Positions 54,018-57,127 of a DNA stretch of 57,127 nucleotides are shown here, in pieces. The position numbers and the translations under genes are program-made. The notes below the pieces were generated by a model, which saw nothing but the letters and a program-made list of their open reading frames with translations, was not told the origin of the DNA and searched no databases. This DNA is from JAGXLC01 sp964461045. Its GTDB lineage: Bacteria > Bacteroidota > Bacteroidia > Bacteroidales > UBA12077. How positions within the stretch are numbered: the first letter of the stretch is position 1; every line of letters begins with the position of its first letter. The DNA lies in NCBI GenBank assembly GCA_964461045.1, contig CAYWSJ010000005.1:1-57127 (forward strand). The letters run 5' to 3'.

Positions 54018-55634
54018 ATGTCAACTCCTGAATTTAAGTACTATGATCCTTACCCTGTAGGGAAAGATAACACAGAATACTATTTACTAACAAAAGATCA
54101 TGTCTCTGTTGCTCAGTTTGAAGGAGAGGATATCCTGAAAGTTGATAAAGAAGGTCTTACCAAACTTGCTAATGCAGCCTTTTATGATACTTCTTTTATG
54201 CTGCGAACGGAGCATCTAAAACAGGTTGCTGCCATACTGGATGATGATGAAGCCAGTGAAAATGATAAATATGTGGCTTTAACCATGCTCAGAAATGCAG
54301 AGGTTTCCTCAAAAGGTGTGCTTCCGTTCTGCCAGGACACCGGTACTGCTACTATCTTTGCCAAAAAAGGCCAGAAAGTTTGGACTGGTGGAGGGGATCA
54401 AGAAGCTCTTTCAAAAGGTGTTTATAAAACTTATACTGAAGAAAATTTGAGATATTCTCAGACGATTCCCCTGGATATGTATACAGAGAAGAACTCAGGA
54501 ACTAATTTGCCGGCACAGATTGATATACATGCCACGGATGGCGATGAATATAATTTTCTTTTTGTGGCTAAAGGTGGAGGTTCTGCCAATAAAACGGCTC
54601 TTTATCAGCAAACCAAAGCCCTGTTGAATCCTGACAAACTTGAAAAATTTCTTGTGGAAAAACTTAAATCCTTAGGAACTGCCGCGTGTCCACCCTACCA
54701 TGTAGCTTTTGTAATTGGAGGTACCTCTGCTGAAGCCAATCTTAAAACAGTAAAGCTGGCATCAACAAAATATTATGATAATTTACCAACTAAAGGAAAT
54801 GAAGGAGGACAGGCTTTCCGTGACATTGAACTTGAAAATAAAGTTTTAAAAGCTGCTTATAATCTAGGTATTGGTGCTCAGTTTGGAGGAAAATATTTTG
54901 CCCTGGATATCCGTATTGTCAGGTTACCACGACATGGAGCTTCCTGCCCGGTTGGAATGGGTGTTTCGTGTTCTGCCGATCGAAATATAAAAGCAAAAAT
55001 TAATAAAGATGGGATATGGGTCGAAAAACTGGAGAAAAATCCGGGGAGACTGATACCTGAAACATACAGGAAAAAAGAAGAGGATGGTGCCGTTAAAATT
55101 GATCTCGACAAGCCAATGAAGGAGGTACTGACTGAGCTTTCTAAACATCCGGTCGGAACCAGACTTTCTCTTAATGGAACTATTATTGTCGGACGTGATA
55201 TCGCCCATGCAAAACTCAAGGAAAGACTGGATAATGGAGAAGATCTTCCGGATTATGTTAAAGAGCATCCTATTTATTATGCAGGTCCGGCAAAAAAACC
55301 GGAAGGAATGCCTTCCGGATCATTTGGTCCAACAACTGCAGGAAGAATGGATCCTTATGTGGAACCTTTCCAAAAAGCCGGAGGAAGTATGGTAATGATT
55401 GCTAAAGGAAACAGAAGTCAGCAAGTTACCGATGCATGCAATAAATATGGTGGATTCTATTTGGGTAGTATCGGAGGACCTGCTGCCATTCTTGCCCAGG
55501 AAAATATCAAAAATGTTGAATTGCTTGAATATCCTGAATTGGGCATGGAGGCTATTTGGAAAATTCAAGTGGAGGATTTTCCTGCCTTTATCCTTGTAGA
55601 TGATAAGGGGAATGATTTTTACAGCATGAAATAA
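54018..55634 (+). CDS. fumA: Fumarate hydratase class I (iron-sulfur)
   Basis: This 538-residue enzyme interconverts fumarate and malate with a [4Fe-4S] cluster. The three cluster cysteines are in place: VLPFCQDTGTA (near 105), and CPVGMGVSCSADRN (near 310 and 320). The C-terminal part holds the alpha/beta segment with GPTTAGRMDPYV and the late SIGGPAAILAQENIKNVE. The single-chain form is of the FumA/FumB size. A class II fumarase gene follows 133 bp later. This oxygen-labile enzyme favours an anaerobic or low-oxygen lifestyle. Confidence 0.96.
   Translation: MSTPEFKYYDPYPVGKDNTEYYLLTKDHVSVAQFEGEDILKVDKEGLTKLANAAFYDTSFMLRTEHLKQVAAILDDDEASENDKYVALTMLRNAEVSSKGVLPFCQDTGTATIFAKKGQKVWTGGGDQEALSKGVYKTYTEENLRYSQTIPLDMYTEKNSGTNLPAQIDIHATDGDEYNFLFVAKGGGSANKTALYQQTKALLNPDKLEKFLVEKLKSLGTAACPPYHVAFVIGGTSAEANLKTVKLASTKYYDNLPTKGNEGGQAFRDIELENKVLKAAYNLGIGAQFGGKYFALDIRIVRLPRHGASCPVGMGVSCSADRNIKAKINKDGIWVEKLEKNPGRLIPETYRKKEEDGAVKIDLDKPMKEVLTELSKHPVGTRLSLNGTIIVGRDIAHAKLKERLDNGEDLPDYVKEHPIYYAGPAKKPEGMPSGSFGPTTAGRMDPYVEPFQKAGGSMVMIAKGNRSQQVTDACNKYGGFYLGSIGGPAAILAQENIKNVELLEYPELGMEAIWKIQVEDFPAFILVDDKGNDFYSMK
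55291..55318 (-). other. Antisense terminator-like hairpin inside fumA
   Basis: CCGGAAGG, four bases, CCTTCCGG form a perfect 8-bp stem. Read on the minus strand it is followed by seven T residues and so looks like a terminator antisense to fumA. The bases also encode the well-conserved PEG-PSG stretch, so the structure may be a by-product of coding. Confidence 0.4.
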
Positions 55635-55659
55635 GATATTCAATAATATTGAAATTTAG

Positions 55660-55694
55660 GGTCAGAATGTGTGAAAATATTCTGACCTTTTTTA
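55660..55694 (+). terminator. Intrinsic terminator after fumA
   Basis: GGTCAGAAT and ATTCTGACC form a 9-bp perfect stem around a 10-base loop, followed by about seven T residues. It separates the transcripts of the two fumarases. Confidence 0.9.
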
Positions 55695-55767
55695 ATGGTT
55701 TACTTATCCATTAAAACCAAACTTTTTAAGTGAGTATTTGTTGTTATGATTAAAAACCCGATTACTT

Positions 55768-57127
55768 ATGGAATATAGGATTGAACATGATACCCTGGGC
55801 GAAATAAAGGTTCCTGCAGACAAATATTGGGGGGCACAAACTGAACGTTCAAGAAATAATTTTCAGATTGGGGCAGCTTCTTCAATGCCATTTGAAATAA
55901 TATACGCTTATGGATTACTTAAAAAAGCAGCAGCAATTGTAAATTATAAGCATGGCTTAATTTCAGAGGAAAAGAAGAACCTGATTATAAAGGTTTCTGA
56001 GGAAATTGAAAAAGGTAAATTGGATGAGCATTTTCCTCTTGTTATTTGGCAGACAGGTTCAGGAACCCACACCAATATGAATGTGAATGAAGTAATCTCT
56101 AACAGAGCCCAGGAATTGGCCGGGTTAAAAACAGGGGAAGAAAATAACTTACTACACCCAAATGATGATGTAAACAAATCTCAATCTTCTAATGATACTT
56201 TTCCTTCTGCTATGCATATTGCTGCTTATAGGCTTTTGATGGAAACTACTCTGCCTTCTCTGGAATTATTAAAAGAAGAATTAACCAAAAAAAGCAGGGA
56301 GTTTGCAAAAATAATTAAAACAGGCAGGACCCACATGATGGATGCTGTGCCGTTAACACTCGGGCAGGAGTTTTCTGGTTACTCTGAACAGATAAATTAT
56401 GGTATTAAAGCTTTGGAAAAGAATATGCCTCGTTTATCAGCGTTAACAATTGGTGGAACTGCTGTTGGTACAGGTTTAAATACTCCTGAAGGTTTTGATA
56501 AGGATATGGTAAAAGAAATTTCCAAGTTGTCGGGTTATTCCTTTAACGTAACAAGAAATAAACTTGAAGCGCAGGCAACACATGATGCATTAGTGGAAGC
56601 TCACGGAGCTTTAAAAAGCATTGCTGTTAGTTTGATGAAGATATCAAATGATATTCGTATGCTGGCATCAGGGCCGCGGGGTGGAATTGGTGAATTAATT
56701 TTACCAGCAAATGAGCCGGGGTCTTCAATAATGCCAGGCAAACTAAACCCCACACAAACCGAAGCGCTTTCAATGGTGGCAGCCCAGGTGATGGGAAATG
56801 ATGTTTCGGTAAATATAGGTGGGTCGAACGGGCACCTGGAATTAAATGCTTTTAAACCCTTGATTATTTCTAACTTCTTGGAGTCGGCCCGTCTTCTGGG
56901 AAATGCGACCAGGTCATTTGCCATAAATACAATAAGAGGTCTGAAACCCAATGAGGAAAAAATAAAAGAATATCTGAATAATTCTTTAATGTTGGTAACA
57001 GCATTGAATAAACATATTGGCTATAAAAAATCAGCTGAGATTGCCAAATATGCCTATGCTGAGAATAAAACCCTTCGTGAGGCTGCAATTGAAACAGGTT
57101 ATCTTACCCCGGAACAATTTGATGAAT
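55768..57127 (+). CDS. fumC: Fumarate hydratase class II (cut by window edge)
   Basis: This is the cofactor-free, oxygen-stable fumarase. 453 residues are visible from the ATG at 55768 and only the last ten or so should be missing, since the family is about 465 long. The marks are YWGAQTERSRNNFQIG at the N-terminus, TGSGTHTNMNVNEVI, the catalytic His in KTGRTHMMDAVPLTLGQE, and the signature PGSSIMPGKLNPTQTEA. It has its own transcript after the fumA terminator. Its presence next to the class I enzyme gives the cell both an oxygen-sensitive and an oxygen-tolerant form. Confidence 0.95.
   Translation, partial: MEYRIEHDTLGEIKVPADKYWGAQTERSRNNFQIGAASSMPFEIIYAYGLLKKAAAIVNYKHGLISEEKKNLIIKVSEEIEKGKLDEHFPLVIWQTGSGTHTNMNVNEVISNRAQELAGLKTGEENNLLHPNDDVNKSQSSNDTFPSAMHIAAYRLLMETTLPSLELLKEELTKKSREFAKIIKTGRTHMMDAVPLTLGQEFSGYSEQINYGIKALEKNMPRLSALTIGGTAVGTGLNTPEGFDKDMVKEISKLSGYSFNVTRNKLEAQATHDALVEAHGALKSIAVSLMKISNDIRMLASGPRGGIGELILPANEPGSSIMPGKLNPTQTEALSMVAAQVMGNDVSVNIGGSNGHLELNAFKPLIISNFLESARLLGNATRSFAINTIRGLKPNEEKIKEYLNNSLMLVTALNKHIGYKKSAEIAKYAYAENKTLREAAIETGYLTPEQFDE

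Overview
The window is chromosomal DNA of a Bacteroidota bacterium, most likely a marine or anaerobic Bacteroidales/Marinilabiliales-type organism; the exact lineage cannot be fixed by eye. The signs are a type IX secretion (T9SS) C-terminal sorting domain with a PorP/SprF partner, a SusC/SusD pair, a two-component-type propeller joined to SpoIIE, AT-rich DNA with few Shine-Dalgarno sequences, and several promoters that fit the Bacteroidota form TTTG-N19..21-TAnnTTTG. No tRNA, rRNA, CRISPR array, insertion sequence or prophage block was seen.

Layout: (1) 1-4271 is a minus-strand efflux operon (TetR, TolC, membrane-fusion protein, RND pump cut by the window edge) with a palindromic operator lying on its promoter. 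(2) 4763-19431 is a plus-strand T9SS trio: a 3732-residue secreted protein with 26 tandem Ig/cadherin-like repeats and a type B sorting domain, a PorP/SprF outer-membrane protein, and a PorE-like TPR/propeller/OmpA protein. (3) 19590-25053 is a minus-strand SusC-SusD-lipoprotein transporter. (4) 25499-27371 is thyA-folA followed by a ribosomal protein THX with an unusually long lysine-rich tail. (5) 27418-32961 holds a PhzF-like isomerase, a phosphofructokinase with pyrophosphate-type residues, two small membrane proteins, purQ, an EEP-family hydrolase and a holin-like membrane protein. (6) 33111-37157 is the mutA-mutB methylmalonyl-CoA mutase pair. (7) 37410-40698 holds an unknown secreted protein and the dgkA-lpxH-thioredoxin-like group. 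(8) 40835-47632 encodes a DUF4105 membrane protein, a propeller/SpoIIE phosphatase and a TPR-caspase lipoprotein, all on the minus strand. (9) 47733-53435 is ribD, divergent from prmC-recX-LPP20-LPP20-like-prfB, where prfB carries the +1 programmed frameshift. (10) 53581-57127 is an ArsC-like protein and adjacent class I and class II fumarases.

How the genes fit together: mutAB, the fumarases and the PPi-type phosphofructokinase fit a succinate/propionate-forming or energy-sparing central metabolism (inference). The T9SS trio looks like a secreted giant adhesin with its own outer-membrane and peptidoglycan-anchored partners. The most unusual points are the all-or-none cysteine pairs and alternating repeat types of the giant protein, the caspase plus SpoIIE gene pair with a terminator-like hairpin inside the start of the second gene, and the THX fusion.
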